Assembly (NCBI RefSeq): GCF_003697165.2
Contig: NZ_CP033092.2
Coordinates: forward strand, 186,001-250,000
From: Escherichia coli DSM 30083 = JCM 1649 = ATCC 11775
GTDB taxonomy: Bacteria > Pseudomonadota > Gammaproteobacteria > Enterobacterales > Enterobacteriaceae
Direction: 5' to 3'
DNA: 64,000 nucleotides
Positions 1 to 10,725 of the stretch are shown one piece after another. Every line of letters starts with the position of its first letter. Position 1 is the stretch's first letter. The notes under the pieces were generated by a model. It did not search any database, was not told where the DNA came from, and saw only the letters and a program-made list of their open reading frames with translations. The position numbers and the translations under genes were made by a program.

Positions 1-49
1 GCGGAGCGAAACGGCACAACCATCGGATCAGGCTTTGGCTCAACAATGA
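1..49 (+). CDS. bcsA: BcsA cellulose synthase catalytic subunit, C-terminal end only
   Basis: The window opens inside a reading frame that ends RSETAQPSDQALAQQ with a TGA at 47-49. This is the tail I remember for E. coli BcsA, the inner-membrane glycosyltransferase that polymerises UDP-glucose into cellulose and is activated by c-di-GMP at its PilZ domain. Only about 15 residues are visible, so the call rests on the tail plus its position 10 bp before bcsB, which follows bcsA in this operon. Confidence 0.85.
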   Translation, partial: RSETAQPSDQALAQQ

Positions 50-59
50 TGATAACGCG

Positions 60-2399
60 ATGAAAAGAAAAATATTCTGGATTTGTGCAGTGGCTCTGGG
101 GATGAGTGCGTTCCCCTCTTTCATGACGCAGGCGACGCCAGCAACGCAACCACTGATCAATGCTGAGCCAGCTGTAACCGCCCAGGCGGAGCAAAATCCG
201 CAGGTGGGGCAAGTGATGCCGGGCGTGCAGGGCGCAGATGCGCCAGTCGTGGCGCAGAACGGTCCTTCCCGTGATGTGAAGCTGACCTTTGCGCAAATTG
301 CGCCGCCGCCGGGCAGCATGGTGCTACGTGGCATTAACCCGAACGGCAGCATTGAGTTTGGTATGCGCAGCGATGAAGTGGTGACGAAGGCGATGCTCAA
401 CCTCGAATACACGCCATCGCCATCATTACTGCCTGTCCAGTCGCAGTTAAAGGTTTATCTCAATGATGAACTGATGGGCGTGCTGCCAGTGACCAAAGAA
501 CAGTTGGGTAAAAAAACGCTGGCACAAATGCCCATTAACCCGCTGTTTATTACTGATTTCAACCGTGTGCGGCTGGAGTTTGTCGGCCATTATCAGGACG
601 TGTGCGAAAACCCGGCCAGCACCACGCTTTGGCTGGATGTTGGGCGGAGCAGTGGACTGGATCTGACCTATCAGACCCTGAATGTGAAGAATGACCTGTC
701 ACACTTCCCGGTGCCATTCTTTGACCCGCGTGATAACCGCACCAACACCTTGCCGATGGTCTTTGCGGGTGCGCCGGATGTTGAGCTGCAACAAGCATCT
801 GCCATTGTCGCCTCGTGGTTTGGTTCGCGTTCAGGCTGGCGTGGGCAGAACTTCCCGGTGCTCTATAACCAACTGCCGGATCGCAATGCCATTGTCTTTG
901 CCACCAATGACAAACGCCCGGACTTCCTGCGCGATCATCCGGCGGTAAAAGCCCCGGTGATTGAGATGATTAACCATCCGCAGAATCCTTACGTCAAACT
1001 GCTGGTGGTGTTTGGTCGTGACGACAAAGACTTGTTGCAGGCAGCGAAAGGTATCGCTCAGGGTAACATTCTGTTCCGTGGTGAAAGTGTGGTAGTGAAT
1101 GAAGTGAAACCGCTGCTACCACGTAAGCCGTACGATGCGCCGAACTGGGTGCGTACCGATCGTCCGGTCACCTTTGGTGAACTGAAAACCTATGAAGAAC
1201 AATTACAATCCAGCGGTCTTGAGCCAGCAGCGATTAACGTTTCGCTAAACCTGCCGCCGGATCTCTACCTGATGCGCAGTACCGGCATTGATATGGATAT
1301 TAATTACCGCTACACCATGCCGCCGGTGAAAGACAGTTCGCGGATGGATATCAGCCTGAATAACCAGTTCCTGCAATCCTTCAACCTGAGCAGCAAACAG
1401 GAGGCGAACCGCCTGCTGCTGCGGATTCCGGTATTACAAGGTTTGCTGGATGGCAAAACGGATGTCTCTATTCCGGCGCTGAAACTGGGCGCGACCAACC
1501 AGCTGCGGTTCGACTTTGAGTATATGAACCCGATGCCGGGCGGTTCGGTGGATAACTGCATTACCTTCCAGCCGGTGCAGAATCATGTGGTGATTGGTGA
1601 CGACTCCACCATCGACTTCTCGAAGTATTACCACTTCATCCCGATGCCGGATCTACGCGCCTTTGCTAACGCGGGCTTCCCGTTCAGCCGGATGGCGGAT
1701 TTGTCGCAAACCATCACCGTGATGCCGAAAACGCCAAACGAAGCACAGATGGAAACCTTGCTGAATACCGTTGGCTTTATCGGTGCGCAGACGGGCTTCC
1801 CGGCGATTAACCTGACGGTGACCGATGATGGCAGCACCATTCAGGGCAAAGATGCCGACATCATGATCGTCGGTGGTATCCCGGACAAACTGAAAGACGA
1901 TAAGCAGATCGACCTGTTGGTGCAGGCTACCGAAAGCTGGGTGAAAACGCCGATGCGCCAGACCCCGTTCCCCGGTATTGTGCCGGACGAGAGCGATCGC
2001 GCGGCAGAAACCCAGTCAACGCTGACCTCTTCCGGTGCGATGGCGGCGGTGATTGGTTTCCAGTCGCCGTATAACGACCAGCGCAGCGTGATTGCGCTGC
2101 TGGCAGATAGCCCACGCGGTTATGAAATGCTTAACGATGCGGTGAACGATAGCGGCAAACGCGCCACCATGTTCGGTTCGGTCGCGGTGATCCGCGAGTC
2201 CGGTATCAACAGCCTACGTGTTGGCGATGTTTATTACGTAGGTCATCTGCCGTGGTTCGAGCGCTTGTGGTATGCGCTGGCAAACCATCCGATTCTGCTG
2301 GCGGTGCTGGCGGCTATCAGTGTGATATTGCTGGCGTGGGTACTGTGGCGTCTGCTGCGTATTATTAGTCGTCGTCGTCTTAACCCGGATAACGAGTAA
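60..2399 (+). CDS. bcsB: Cyclic-di-GMP-binding cellulose synthase regulatory subunit BcsB
   Basis: BcsB is the periplasmic, membrane-anchored partner of BcsA and guides the growing glucan chain across the periplasm. The 779-residue length matches the family in E. coli. An N-terminal signal peptide (MKRKIFWICAVALGMSAFPS..., cleavage near the TQA region) is followed by alternating carbohydrate-binding-like and flavodoxin-like domains. A single C-terminal helix (about residues 738-762, ILLAVLAAISVILLAWVLW) anchors it next to BcsA, with a basic RRR cytoplasmic tail. The ATG lies 10 bp after the bcsA stop with no strong SD, which suggests translational coupling. It is the second gene of the bcsABZC operon; bcsZ starts 6 bp after its stop. 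Confidence 0.97.
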   Translation: MKRKIFWICAVALGMSAFPSFMTQATPATQPLINAEPAVTAQAEQNPQVGQVMPGVQGADAPVVAQNGPSRDVKLTFAQIAPPPGSMVLRGINPNGSIEFGMRSDEVVTKAMLNLEYTPSPSLLPVQSQLKVYLNDELMGVLPVTKEQLGKKTLAQMPINPLFITDFNRVRLEFVGHYQDVCENPASTTLWLDVGRSSGLDLTYQTLNVKNDLSHFPVPFFDPRDNRTNTLPMVFAGAPDVELQQASAIVASWFGSRSGWRGQNFPVLYNQLPDRNAIVFATNDKRPDFLRDHPAVKAPVIEMINHPQNPYVKLLVVFGRDDKDLLQAAKGIAQGNILFRGESVVVNEVKPLLPRKPYDAPNWVRTDRPVTFGELKTYEEQLQSSGLEPAAINVSLNLPPDLYLMRSTGIDMDINYRYTMPPVKDSSRMDISLNNQFLQSFNLSSKQEANRLLLRIPVLQGLLDGKTDVSIPALKLGATNQLRFDFEYMNPMPGGSVDNCITFQPVQNHVVIGDDSTIDFSKYYHFIPMPDLRAFANAGFPFSRMADLSQTITVMPKTPNEAQMETLLNTVGFIGAQTGFPAINLTVTDDGSTIQGKDADIMIVGGIPDKLKDDKQIDLLVQATESWVKTPMRQTPFPGIVPDESDRAAETQSTLTSSGAMAAVIGFQSPYNDQRSVIALLADSPRGYEMLNDAVNDSGKRATMFGSVAVIRESGINSLRVGDVYYVGHLPWFERLWYALANHPILLAVLAAISVILLAWVLWRLLRIISRRRLNPDNE

Positions 2400-2405
2400 T
2401 TGAAG

Positions 2406-3512
2406 ATGAATGTGTTGCGTAGTGGACTCGTGACGATGCTGCTGCTGGCTGCCTTTAGTGTTCAGGCAGCCTGTACCTGGCCTGCCTGGGAGCAGTTTAA
2501 AAAGGATTACATCAGTCAGGAAGGGCGCGTCATCGACCCCAGCGACGCGCGCAAAATCACCACCTCCGAAGGGCAAAGTTACGGCATGTTCTTTGCCCTG
2601 GCGGCTAACGACCGTGCAGCTTTCGATAATCTTCTCGACTGGACGCAGAACAATCTCGCTCAGGGTTCTTTAAAAGAACATTTGCCCGCCTGGCTGTGGG
2701 GCAAGAAAGAGAACAGTAAGTGGGAAGTGCTGGACAGCAATTCGGCCTCCGATGGTGATGTCTGGATGGCCTGGTCGTTGCTGGAGGCGGGGCGTTTGTG
2801 GAAAGAGCAGCGTTATACCGACATCGGCAGCGCATTGCTAAAACGTATCGCGCGGGAGGAAGTGGTGACGGTGCCTGGGCTGGGCTCCATGTTGTTACCG
2901 GGCAAAGTGGGTTTTGCTGAGGATAACAGCTGGCGTTTTAACCCCAGCTACCTGCCGCCGACGCTGGCGCAGTATTTCACCCGCTTTGGCGCGCCGTGGA
3001 CCACGCTGCGCGAAACCAATCAACGTTTATTGCTGGAAACCGCCCCGAAAGGCTTTTCGCCAGACTGGGTGCGCTATGAGAAAGACAAAGGCTGGCAGCT
3101 AAAAGCCGAAAAAACATTGATCAGCAGCTACGACGCTATCCGCGTTTACATGTGGGTAGGCATGATGCCTGACAGCGATCCGCAAAAAGCGCGGATGCTC
3201 AACCGGTTTAAACCGATGGCGACATTCACTGAGAAAAACGGTTATCCGCCGGAAAAAGTGGATGTGGCTACGGGGAAAGCGCAGGGTAAAGGACCGGTCG
3301 GTTTTTCTGCCGCCATGCTGCCCTTTTTACAAAACCGCGATGCGCAGGCCGTTCAGCGCCAGCGCGTGGCCGATAACTTTCCCGGCAGCGATGCCTATTA
3401 CAACTATGTGCTGACCCTGTTTGGACAAGGCTGGGATCAACACCGTTTCCGCTTCTCGACAAAAGGTGAGTTATTACCTGACTGGGGCCAGGAATGCGCA
3501 AATTCACACTAA
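2406..3512 (+). CDS. bcsZ: Periplasmic endo-1,4-beta-glucanase BcsZ (GH8 cellulase)
   Basis: BcsZ hydrolyses beta-1,4-glucan in the periplasm and is needed for normal cellulose output. The 368-residue protein has a signal peptide (MNVLRSGLVTMLLLAAFSVQA, then ACTWPAWEQF) and the glycoside hydrolase family 8 layout, including the SEGQSYGMFFAL stretch that carries the catalytic Glu in this family and the NSASDGDVWMAWSL stretch with the partner Asp. A TTG two codons upstream is in frame, but the ATG at 2406 begins the conserved signal peptide directly. Its 3' end overlaps bcsC by 19 bp, so the two are translationally linked. Confidence 0.97.
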   Translation: MNVLRSGLVTMLLLAAFSVQAACTWPAWEQFKKDYISQEGRVIDPSDARKITTSEGQSYGMFFALAANDRAAFDNLLDWTQNNLAQGSLKEHLPAWLWGKKENSKWEVLDSNSASDGDVWMAWSLLEAGRLWKEQRYTDIGSALLKRIAREEVVTVPGLGSMLLPGKVGFAEDNSWRFNPSYLPPTLAQYFTRFGAPWTTLRETNQRLLLETAPKGFSPDWVRYEKDKGWQLKAEKTLISSYDAIRVYMWVGMMPDSDPQKARMLNRFKPMATFTEKNGYPPEKVDVATGKAQGKGPVGFSAAMLPFLQNRDAQAVQRQRVADNFPGSDAYYNYVLTLFGQGWDQHRFRFSTKGELLPDWGQECANSH

Positions 3513-6500
3513 ACATATTCACGCTTTCCCTCGGTCTGGCCGTCATGCCGATGGTCGAGGCAGCACCAACCGCTCAGCAACAGTTGCTGGAGCAAGTTCG
3601 GTTAGGCGAAGCGACCCATCGTGAAGACCTGGTGCAACAGTCGTTGTATCGGCTGGAACTTATTGATCCGAATAACCCGGATGTGATTGCTGCCCGTTTT
3701 CGTTCTCTGTTACGTCAGGGCGATATTGATGGCGCACAAAAACAGCTCGATCGGCTGTCGCAGTTAGCGCCGAGTTCAAATGCGTATAAATCGTCGCGGA
3801 CCACAATGTTACTGTCTACGCCGGATGGTCGTCAGGCACTGCAACAGGCTCGATTGCAGGCGACTACCGGTCATGCGGAAGAGGCCGTGGCGAGTTACAA
3901 CAAGCTGTTCAACGGTGCGCCGCCGGAAGGTGACATTGCTGTCGAGTACTGGAGTACGGTGGCGAAAATTCCGGCTCGCCGTGGTGAAGCGATTAATCAG
4001 CTAAAACGCATTAATGCGGATACGCCGGGCAATACGGGCCTGCAAAACAATCTGGCGCTATTACTGTTTAGTAGCGATCGCCGTGACGAAGGTTTTGCCG
4101 TCCTGGAACAGATGGCGAAATCGAACGCCGGGCGCGAAGGGGCCTCTAAAATCTGGTACGGGCAGATTAAAGACATGCCCGTCAGCGATGCCAGCGTTCA
4201 GGCACTGAAAAAATATCTCTCGATCTTTAGCGATGGCGATAGCGTGGCTGCTGCACAATCGCAACTGGCAGAACAGCAAAAACAGCTGGCCGACCCTGCT
4301 TTCCGCGCTCGTGCGCAAGGTTTAGCGGCGGTGGACTCTGGCATGGCGGGTAAAGCCATTCCCGAACTACAACAGGCGGTGCGGGCGAACCCGAAAGACA
4401 GTGAGGCTCTGGGGGCGCTGGGCCAGGCGTATTCCCAGAAAGGCGATCGCGCCAATGCAGTGGTGAATCTGGAAAAAGCCCTCGCGCTGGATCCGCACAA
4501 CAGCAATAACGACAAATGGAACAGCCTGCTGAAAGTAAACCGCTACTGGCTGGCGATCCAGCAGGGCGATGCCGCGCTGAAAGCCAATAATCCTGACCGG
4601 GCAGAACGGCTGTTCCAGCAGGCACGTAATGTCGATAACACCGACAGCTATGCAGTGCTTGGGCTGGGCGATGTGGCGATGGCGCGCAAAGATTATCCCG
4701 CCGCCGAACGCTATTACCAGCAGACCTTGCGTATGGACAGCGGCAACACTAACGCCGTGCGCGGGCTGGCGAATATTTACCGCCAGCAGTCGCCAGAAAA
4801 AGCCGAAGCGTATATCGCCTCGCTCTCTGCCAGCCAGCGGCGCAGCATTGATGATATCGAACGCAGCCTGCAAAACGACCGTCTGGCACAGCAGGCAGAG
4901 GCACTGGAAAACCAGGGGAAATGGGCGCAGGCGGCAGCACTTCAGCGGCAACGACTGGCGCTGGACCCCGGCAGTGTATGGATTACTTACCGACTTTCGC
5001 AGGATCTCTGGCAAGCCGGACAACGCAGCCAGGCCGATACGTTAATGCGCAATCTGGCGCAGCAGAAGCCGAACGACCCGGAGCAGGTTTACGCTTACGG
5101 GCTGTACCTCTCCGGTCACGACCAGGACAGAGCGGCGCTGGCGCATATCAACAGCCTGCCGCGCGGGCAGTGGAACAGCAATATTCAGGAGCTGGTTAAT
5201 CGACTGCAAAACGATCAGGTGCTGGAAACCGCTAATCGCCTGCGAGAAAACGGTAAAGAGGCAGAAGCGGAAGCGATGCTGCGCCAGCAACCGCCTTCCT
5301 CGCGTATTGACCTCACGCTGGCTGACTGGGCGCAGCAGCGACGTGATTACACCGCCGCCCGCGCTGCATATCAGAATGTCCTGACGCGGGAGCCAACTAA
5401 CGCCGATGCCATTCTTGGTCTGACGGAAGTGGATATTGCTGCCGGTGACAAAGCGGCGGCACGTAGCCAGCTGGCGAAACTGCCTGCCATTGATAACGCC
5501 TCGCTGAACACACAGCGGCGCGTGGCGCTGGCACAGGCGCAGCTTGGCGATACCGCAGCGGCGCAGCAGACATTTAATAAGTTGATCCCGCAGGCAAAAT
5601 CTCAGCCACCGTCGATGGAAAGCGCGATGGTACTGCGTGATGGTGCGAAGTTTGAAGCGCTGGCGGGCGATCCAACGCAGGCGCTGGAAACCTACAAAGA
5701 CGCTATGGTTGCATCCGGTGTGACCACGACGCGTCCGCAGGATAACGACACCTTTACCCGGCTGACCCGTAACGACGAGAAAGATGACTGGCTGAAACGC
5801 GGCGTGCGCAGCGATACGGCGGACCTCTATCGCCAGCAGGATCTTAACGTCACTCTCGAGCACGATTACTGGGGTTCGAGCGGTACCGGTGGTTACTCCG
5901 ATCTGAAAGCGCACACCACTATGTTGCAGGTGGACGCGCCCTATTCTGACGGGCGGATGTTCTTTCGCAGTGATTTCGTCAATATGAACGTCGGCAGTTT
6001 CTCCACTAATGCCGATGGCAAATGGGATGACAACTGGGGCACCTGTACATTACAGGACTGTAGCGGCAACCGCAGCCAGTCGGATTCCGGTGCCAGCGTG
6101 GCGGTCGGCTGGCGAAATGACGTCTGGAGCTGGGATATCGGTACCACGCCGATGGGCTTCAACGTGGTGGATGTGGTCGGCGGCATCAGTTACAGCGATG
6201 ATATCGGGCCGCTGGGTTACACCGTTAACGCCCACCGTCGGCCTATCTCCAGTTCTTTGCTGGCCTTTGGTGGGCAAAAAGACTCTCCGAGCAATACCGG
6301 GAAAAAATGGGGCGGCGTGCGTGCCGACGGCGTGGGGCTAAGTCTGAGCTACGATAAAGGTGAAGCAAACGGCGTCTGGGCATCGCTTAGCGGTGATCAG
6401 TTAACCGGTAAAAATGTCGAAGATAACTGGCGCGTGCGCTGGATGACGGGCTATTACTATAAGGTCATCAACCAGAACAATCGCCGCGTCACAATCGGCC

Positions 6501-6967
6501 TGAACAACATGATCTGGCATTATGACAAAGACCTGAGTGGCTACTCACTCGGTCAGGGCGGTTACTACAGTCCGCAGGAATACCTGTCGTTTGCCATACC
6601 GGTGATGTGGCGGGAGCGCACGGAAAACTGGTCGTGGGAGCTGGGGGCGTCTGGCTCGTGGTCGCATTCACGCACCAAAACCATGCCGCGTTATCCGCTG
6701 ATGAATCTGATCCCGACCGACTGGCAGGAAGAAGCTGCGCGGCAATCCAACGATGGCGGCAGCAGTCAGGGCTTTGGCTACACGGCGCGGGCATTACTTG
6801 AACGACGTGTTACTTCCAACTGGTTTGTCGGCACGGCAATTGATATCCAGCAGGCAAAAGATTACGCCCCCAGCCATTTCCTGCTCTACGTACGTTATTC
6901 CGCCGCCGGATGGCAGGGTGACATGGATTTACCGCCGCAGCCGCTGATACCTTACGCCGACTGGTAA
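3494..6967 (+). CDS. bcsC: Cellulose export outer-membrane protein BcsC (TPR scaffold plus beta-barrel)
   Basis: BcsC exports cellulose through the outer membrane. After a signal peptide (to about residue 24) it has a long helical tetratricopeptide-repeat region (about 25-780) with typical A-L-G-Y/L-A motifs (for example EALGALGQAYSQKGDRANAV). The C-terminal 350 residues or so are rich in aromatic alternating strands (LEHDYWGSSGTGGYSD... to the terminal YADW) and form the barrel. The 1157-residue length matches intact E. coli BcsC. The start is the ATG at 3494 inside the end of bcsZ. The gene appears undamaged, so the cellulose operon visible here is functional as far as it can be judged. Confidence 0.97.
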   Translation: MRKFTLNIFTLSLGLAVMPMVEAAPTAQQQLLEQVRLGEATHREDLVQQSLYRLELIDPNNPDVIAARFRSLLRQGDIDGAQKQLDRLSQLAPSSNAYKSSRTTMLLSTPDGRQALQQARLQATTGHAEEAVASYNKLFNGAPPEGDIAVEYWSTVAKIPARRGEAINQLKRINADTPGNTGLQNNLALLLFSSDRRDEGFAVLEQMAKSNAGREGASKIWYGQIKDMPVSDASVQALKKYLSIFSDGDSVAAAQSQLAEQQKQLADPAFRARAQGLAAVDSGMAGKAIPELQQAVRANPKDSEALGALGQAYSQKGDRANAVVNLEKALALDPHNSNNDKWNSLLKVNRYWLAIQQGDAALKANNPDRAERLFQQARNVDNTDSYAVLGLGDVAMARKDYPAAERYYQQTLRMDSGNTNAVRGLANIYRQQSPEKAEAYIASLSASQRRSIDDIERSLQNDRLAQQAEALENQGKWAQAAALQRQRLALDPGSVWITYRLSQDLWQAGQRSQADTLMRNLAQQKPNDPEQVYAYGLYLSGHDQDRAALAHINSLPRGQWNSNIQELVNRLQNDQVLETANRLRENGKEAEAEAMLRQQPPSSRIDLTLADWAQQRRDYTAARAAYQNVLTREPTNADAILGLTEVDIAAGDKAAARSQLAKLPAIDNASLNTQRRVALAQAQLGDTAAAQQTFNKLIPQAKSQPPSMESAMVLRDGAKFEALAGDPTQALETYKDAMVASGVTTTRPQDNDTFTRLTRNDEKDDWLKRGVRSDTADLYRQQDLNVTLEHDYWGSSGTGGYSDLKAHTTMLQVDAPYSDGRMFFRSDFVNMNVGSFSTNADGKWDDNWGTCTLQDCSGNRSQSDSGASVAVGWRNDVWSWDIGTTPMGFNVVDVVGGISYSDDIGPLGYTVNAHRRPISSSLLAFGGQKDSPSNTGKKWGGVRADGVGLSLSYDKGEANGVWASLSGDQLTGKNVEDNWRVRWMTGYYYKVINQNNRRVTIGLNNMIWHYDKDLSGYSLGQGGYYSPQEYLSFAIPVMWRERTENWSWELGASGSWSHSRTKTMPRYPLMNLIPTDWQEEAARQSNDGGSSQGFGYTARALLERRVTSNWFVGTAIDIQQAKDYAPSHFLLYVRYSAAGWQGDMDLPPQPLIPYADW

Positions 6968-7048
6968 GTTTTCAGATAGCGCCTCTCTTAATGCCGCTGC
7001 GATCGGGTATACTCGGGCGGCAATCTGGGATTTCCGGGGGGAGACAAT

Positions 7049-9037
7049 TTGCGCGTAAGTCGCTCGTTAACAATCAAGCAGATGGCAATGGTGGCAGCCG
7101 TTGTCCTGGTGTTCGTTTTTATTTTTTGCACCGTTTTGCTGTTCCATCTGGTCCAGCAGAATCGCTATAACACGGCTACGCAACTGGAAAGCATTGCTCG
7201 CTCTGTCCGCGAACCCTTATCTTCTGCCATTTTGAAAGGCGATATTCCCGAAGCGGAAGCTATTCTTGCCAGCATTAAACCGGCAGGCGTGGTCAGCCGT
7301 GCCGATGTAGTGCTGCCTAACCAGTTCCAGGCGCTGCGTAAAAGTTTTATTCCAGAGCGTCCGGTGCCGGTAATGGTTACTCGCCTGTTTGAGCTACCGG
7401 TGCAAATCTCGCTGGGCGTTTACTCGCTGGAACGTCCGGCAAACCCGCAGCCAATTGCCTATCTGGTGTTACAGGCGGATTCCTTCCGCATGTATAAGTT
7501 CGTGATGAGCACCCTCTCAACGTTAGTGACCATTTACTTACTTTTGTCGTTAATATTGACGGTGGCGATTAGCTGGTGCATTAACCGCCTGATTTTGCAT
7601 CCGTTACGCAATATTGCTCGCGAACTTAACGCCATCCCACCCCAGGAGCTTGTTGGTCACCAACTGGCATTACCGCGTCTGCATCAGGACGATGAAATCG
7701 GTATGTTGGTGCGCAGTTACAACCTCAACCAGCAATTGCTGCAGCGCCATTATGAAGAACAGAACGAAAATGCGATGCGCTTCCCGGTGTCGGATTTGCC
7801 GAACAAAGCCTTGCTGATGGAGATGCTGGAGCAGGTGGTGGCGCGTAAACAAACTACCGCGCTGATGATCATCACCTGTGAAACCCTGCGTGATACTGCG
7901 GGTGTGCTGAAAGAGGCGCAACGAGAAATTCTGCTGCTGACGCTGGTGGAAAAACTCAAATCGGTACTGTCGCCACGCATGATCCTCGCGCAGATTAGCG
8001 GTTATGACTTTGCTGTCATTGCCAACGGTGTACAGGAACCGTGGCACGCTATCACATTAGGTCAGCAAGTGCTCACTATCATGAGCGAGCGCCTGCCGAT
8101 TGAACGTATTCAACTCCGTCCGCACTGTAGCATTGGCGTGGCGATGTTCTACGGCGATCTCACCGCCGAACAGCTTTACAGTCGCGCTATTTCTGCGGCA
8201 TTTACCGCTCGCCATAAAGGCAAAAATCAGATTCAGTTCTTTGATCCGCAGCAGATGGAAGCCGCCCAGCAGCGGTTGACGGAAGAGAGCGATATCCTTA
8301 ATGCACTGGAAAATCATCAGTTTGCGATTTGGTTACAGCCACAGGTCGAGATGACCAGCGGTAAACTGGTCAGTGCGGAAGTGTTACTGCGTATCCAGCA
8401 ACCGGATGGCAGTTGGGACCTGCCCGATGGCTTAATCGATCGCATTGAGTGCTGTGGGCTGATGGTTACCGTCGGTCACTGGGTGCTGGAAGAGTCCTGT
8501 CGATTGCTTGCTGCCTGGCAAGAGCGCGGCATTATGCTGCCCTTGTCGGTAAACCTCTCAGCGCTGCAACTGATGCATCCAAATATGGTGGCGGATATGC
8601 TGGAATTGTTAACCCGCTATCGTATTCAGCCGGGAACACTGATTCTGGAAGTGACAGAAAGCCGACGTATTGACGATCCTCATGCTGCGGTGGCAATCCT
8701 CCGTCCGCTGCGCAATGCCGGAGTTCGGGTGGCGCTGGATGATTTCGGCATGGGCTACGCAGGGCTGCGTCAGCTGCAGCATATGAAATCGTTGCCAATC
8801 GACGTACTGAAAATCGACAAAATGTTTGTTGAAGGTTTGCCGGAAGATAGCAGCATGATTGCTGCAATTATCATGCTGGCGCAGAGCCTGAACCTACAAA
8901 TGATTGCCGAAGGCGTGGAGACTGAAGCACAACGCGACTGGCTGGCAAAAGCTGGCGTTGGTATTGCCCAGGGCTTCCTTTTTGCTCGCCCACTCCCTAT
9001 TGAAATCTTCGAAGAGAGTTACCTGGAAGAAAAGTAG
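7049..9037 (+). CDS. pdeK: Membrane c-di-GMP phosphodiesterase PdeK with degenerate GGDEF and EAL domains
   Basis: PdeK (formerly YhjK) is a predicted c-di-GMP phosphodiesterase. Domain order over 662 residues: N-terminal TM helix (about 10-32), periplasmic loop, second TM (about 155-178), HAMP-like linker, a GGDEF-type domain (about 240-395), then EAL (about 410-660). The GGDEF signature is replaced by SGYDF, so cyclase activity is unlikely. EAL landmarks remain: AEVLLR at the EAL position, DDFGMGYAG, KIDKMFV, AEGVETEAQ and QGFLFARPL. The start is a TTG at 7049 behind a strong GGGGGAGA ribosome site. It lies 81 bp after bcsC on the same strand, which fits local control of the c-di-GMP that activates BcsA. 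Confidence 0.93.
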   Translation: MRVSRSLTIKQMAMVAAVVLVFVFIFCTVLLFHLVQQNRYNTATQLESIARSVREPLSSAILKGDIPEAEAILASIKPAGVVSRADVVLPNQFQALRKSFIPERPVPVMVTRLFELPVQISLGVYSLERPANPQPIAYLVLQADSFRMYKFVMSTLSTLVTIYLLLSLILTVAISWCINRLILHPLRNIARELNAIPPQELVGHQLALPRLHQDDEIGMLVRSYNLNQQLLQRHYEEQNENAMRFPVSDLPNKALLMEMLEQVVARKQTTALMIITCETLRDTAGVLKEAQREILLLTLVEKLKSVLSPRMILAQISGYDFAVIANGVQEPWHAITLGQQVLTIMSERLPIERIQLRPHCSIGVAMFYGDLTAEQLYSRAISAAFTARHKGKNQIQFFDPQQMEAAQQRLTEESDILNALENHQFAIWLQPQVEMTSGKLVSAEVLLRIQQPDGSWDLPDGLIDRIECCGLMVTVGHWVLEESCRLLAAWQERGIMLPLSVNLSALQLMHPNMVADMLELLTRYRIQPGTLILEVTESRRIDDPHAAVAILRPLRNAGVRVALDDFGMGYAGLRQLQHMKSLPIDVLKIDKMFVEGLPEDSSMIAAIIMLAQSLNLQMIAEGVETEAQRDWLAKAGVGIAQGFLFARPLPIEIFEESYLEEK

Positions 9038-9183
9038 CTACCCCAAACTGATTACAAAACTTTAAAAAGTGCTGGTTTGTGCGAGCCAGCTCAAACTTTT
9101 TAACCTTTTTGTTTCAATTATGATCCAGGTACATTTCTGTGATGTTGTCTGGGTGTTATTTTAAGGCCGCAGGTACCCCATAA

Positions 9184-10506
<1,323 letters not shown>

Positions 10507-10520
10507 TCTCACCACTTATG

Positions 10521-10546
10521 CCCGCACTCCCTTCCCCGAGTGCGGG
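10521..10546 (+). terminator. Intrinsic terminator of dctA
   Basis: A 9-bp perfect stem, CCCGCACTC paired with GAGTGCGGG around an 8-nt loop, lies 15 bp after the dctA stop. A short T-rich run (TGTTTG) follows. Confidence 0.75.
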
Positions 10547-10571
10547 TGTTTGCGCATAATTGACCCCTGTG

Positions 10572-10600
10572 CCTGAACTTACCACCTGGGTGAGTTCAGG
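10572..10600 (+). terminator. Second hairpin between dctA and yhjJ, terminator-like
   Basis: CCTGAACTTACC pairs with GGTGAGTTCAGG (12 bp with one U-G) around ACCTG, followed by TTTATTTC. It is a second strong stem 25 bp after the dctA terminator, and could back it up or end a separate short transcript. Confidence 0.55.
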
Positions 10601-10725
10601 TTTATTTCACTTCTTCCGTGACATTTTCATGTTCTTGCGGTCTAACACGAAGTGTTTTTAACGTCATTTAGACTGACCGACAACGGGCAGTTTTTTATTA
10701 CCAGGATAGTTGATCAGGGGTTCAC

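Noticed and set aside
4367..5023. 218-codon open frame antisense to bcsC, and similar long antisense frames across bcsC (for example 5042-5914)
   Set aside because: High-GC, TPR-repeat coding sequence produces long antisense open frames. They have no ribosome sites and the sense gene is full length and unmistakable.
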